Positions 23,572 to 23,677 of a stretch of 23,677 nucleotides of DNA are shown here, one piece after another. Source of the stretch: Chloroflexi bacterium RBG_16_57_11 (GTDB taxonomy: Bacteria; Chloroflexota; Anaerolineae; Anaerolineales; UBA4823); NCBI GenBank assembly GCA_001795165.1, contig MGNS01000165.1:4485-28161 (forward strand). Direction: 5' to 3'. The notes below the pieces were generated by a model that saw only the letters and a list, made by a program, of their open reading frames with translations, ran no database searches and was not told the DNA's origin. The stretch's first letter is position 1. Every line of letters starts with the position of its first letter. The translations under genes and the position numbers were made by a program.

Positions 23572-23677
23572 ATGAGCGAAAATAATAAAGAAAATTATCA
23601 CATGACACCGGATGAATTCCGGGTACATGGCTACGCTGTGGTGGACTGGATCGCCGATTATTACCAACGGATCGAGA
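23572..23677 (+). CDS. PLP-dependent group II amino-acid decarboxylase, N-terminal fragment
   Basis: Only the first 35 residues are inside the window. The stretch MTPDEFRVHGYAVVDWIADY is the typical N-terminal helix of aromatic-L-amino-acid/group II decarboxylases (M-x-x-EFR-x-x-G-x-x-VVDWIADY). ATG at 23572 is used; ATG at 23602 inside the frame is a possible alternative because homologues often begin there. The PLP lysine and active site lie beyond the edge, so substrate and activity cannot be judged. Confidence 0.75.
   Translation, partial: MSENNKENYHMTPDEFRVHGYAVVDWIADYYQRIE

Noticed and set aside
1..23677. CRISPR array, tRNA, rRNA, insertion sequence or phage genes
   Set aside because: No direct-repeat array, cloverleaf, transposase motif or terminal inverted repeat pair was seen on either strand.

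Overview
The window looks like chromosomal DNA of a Chloroflexota bacterium, most likely an Anaerolineae-type lineage. This is an inference from style, not a database match. The signs are moderate GC, many Pro/Thr-rich linkers in surface proteins, a DUF4013-type membrane protein, a GAF sensor of the type common in that phylum, and short or absent leaders on some mRNAs. No tRNA, rRNA, CRISPR array, insertion sequence or phage gene was seen.

Layout. (1) 1-1833 (-): secreted S8 (subtilisin-like) peptidase whose C-terminus runs off the left edge. (2) 1834-2195: a non-coding leader/terminator region. (3) 2196-7454: a divergent envelope-polysaccharide locus. On the minus strand a small membrane protein is translationally coupled (ATGA) to a processive GT2 beta-glucan/cellulose-synthase-like enzyme. 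On the plus strand a membrane-anchored Ig-like protein lies 3 nt ahead of a GH5-CBM3 glucanase with a C-terminal membrane anchor. (4) 7540-20930: the most interesting part, a 13.4-kb block with two glutamate dehydrogenase (GDH) genes, three unusual proteins built on the ATP-grasp half of PEP synthase/pyruvate phosphate dikinase (PPDK_N), a metallophosphoesterase and a two-component system. (5) 21024-23677: a small duplicated membrane protein, an M50-like membrane protein with an altered HExxH motif, a short-chain dehydrogenase, a DUF4013 protein and the start of a PLP-dependent amino-acid decarboxylase.

The central block has two minus-strand units. Unit A is gdhA (10231-11622, all catalytic residues present) followed by an 851-aa PPDK_N protein, separated by a strong 15-bp inverted repeat. 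Unit B (20930 to 12663) is a tight five-gene operon: cytosolic GAF histidine kinase, OmpR-type regulator, a second GDH, a 580-aa PPDK_N protein, and a 1063-aa GAF-PPDK_N-nucleotidyltransferase fusion. The second GDH has Met where the catalytic Lys of the family should be, and Arg at a second active-site Lys, yet keeps its Rossmann motif and catalytic Asp. The three PPDK_N proteins keep the ATP-site residues but lack the phospho-His swivelling domain and the PEP/pyruvate barrel. Instead they share an unassigned C-terminal module containing one invariant His. GDH is thus paired with these ATP-grasp proteins twice in one window.

My working inference is that unit B is a sensor/regulatory system for carbon-nitrogen balance. 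In this view a catalytically dead GDH senses glutamate, 2-oxoglutarate or NAD(P)H, and the ATP-grasp and nucleotidyltransferase proteins modify a partner, possibly the active GDH. This is a hypothesis; only the domain content, residue changes and gene order are seen directly.
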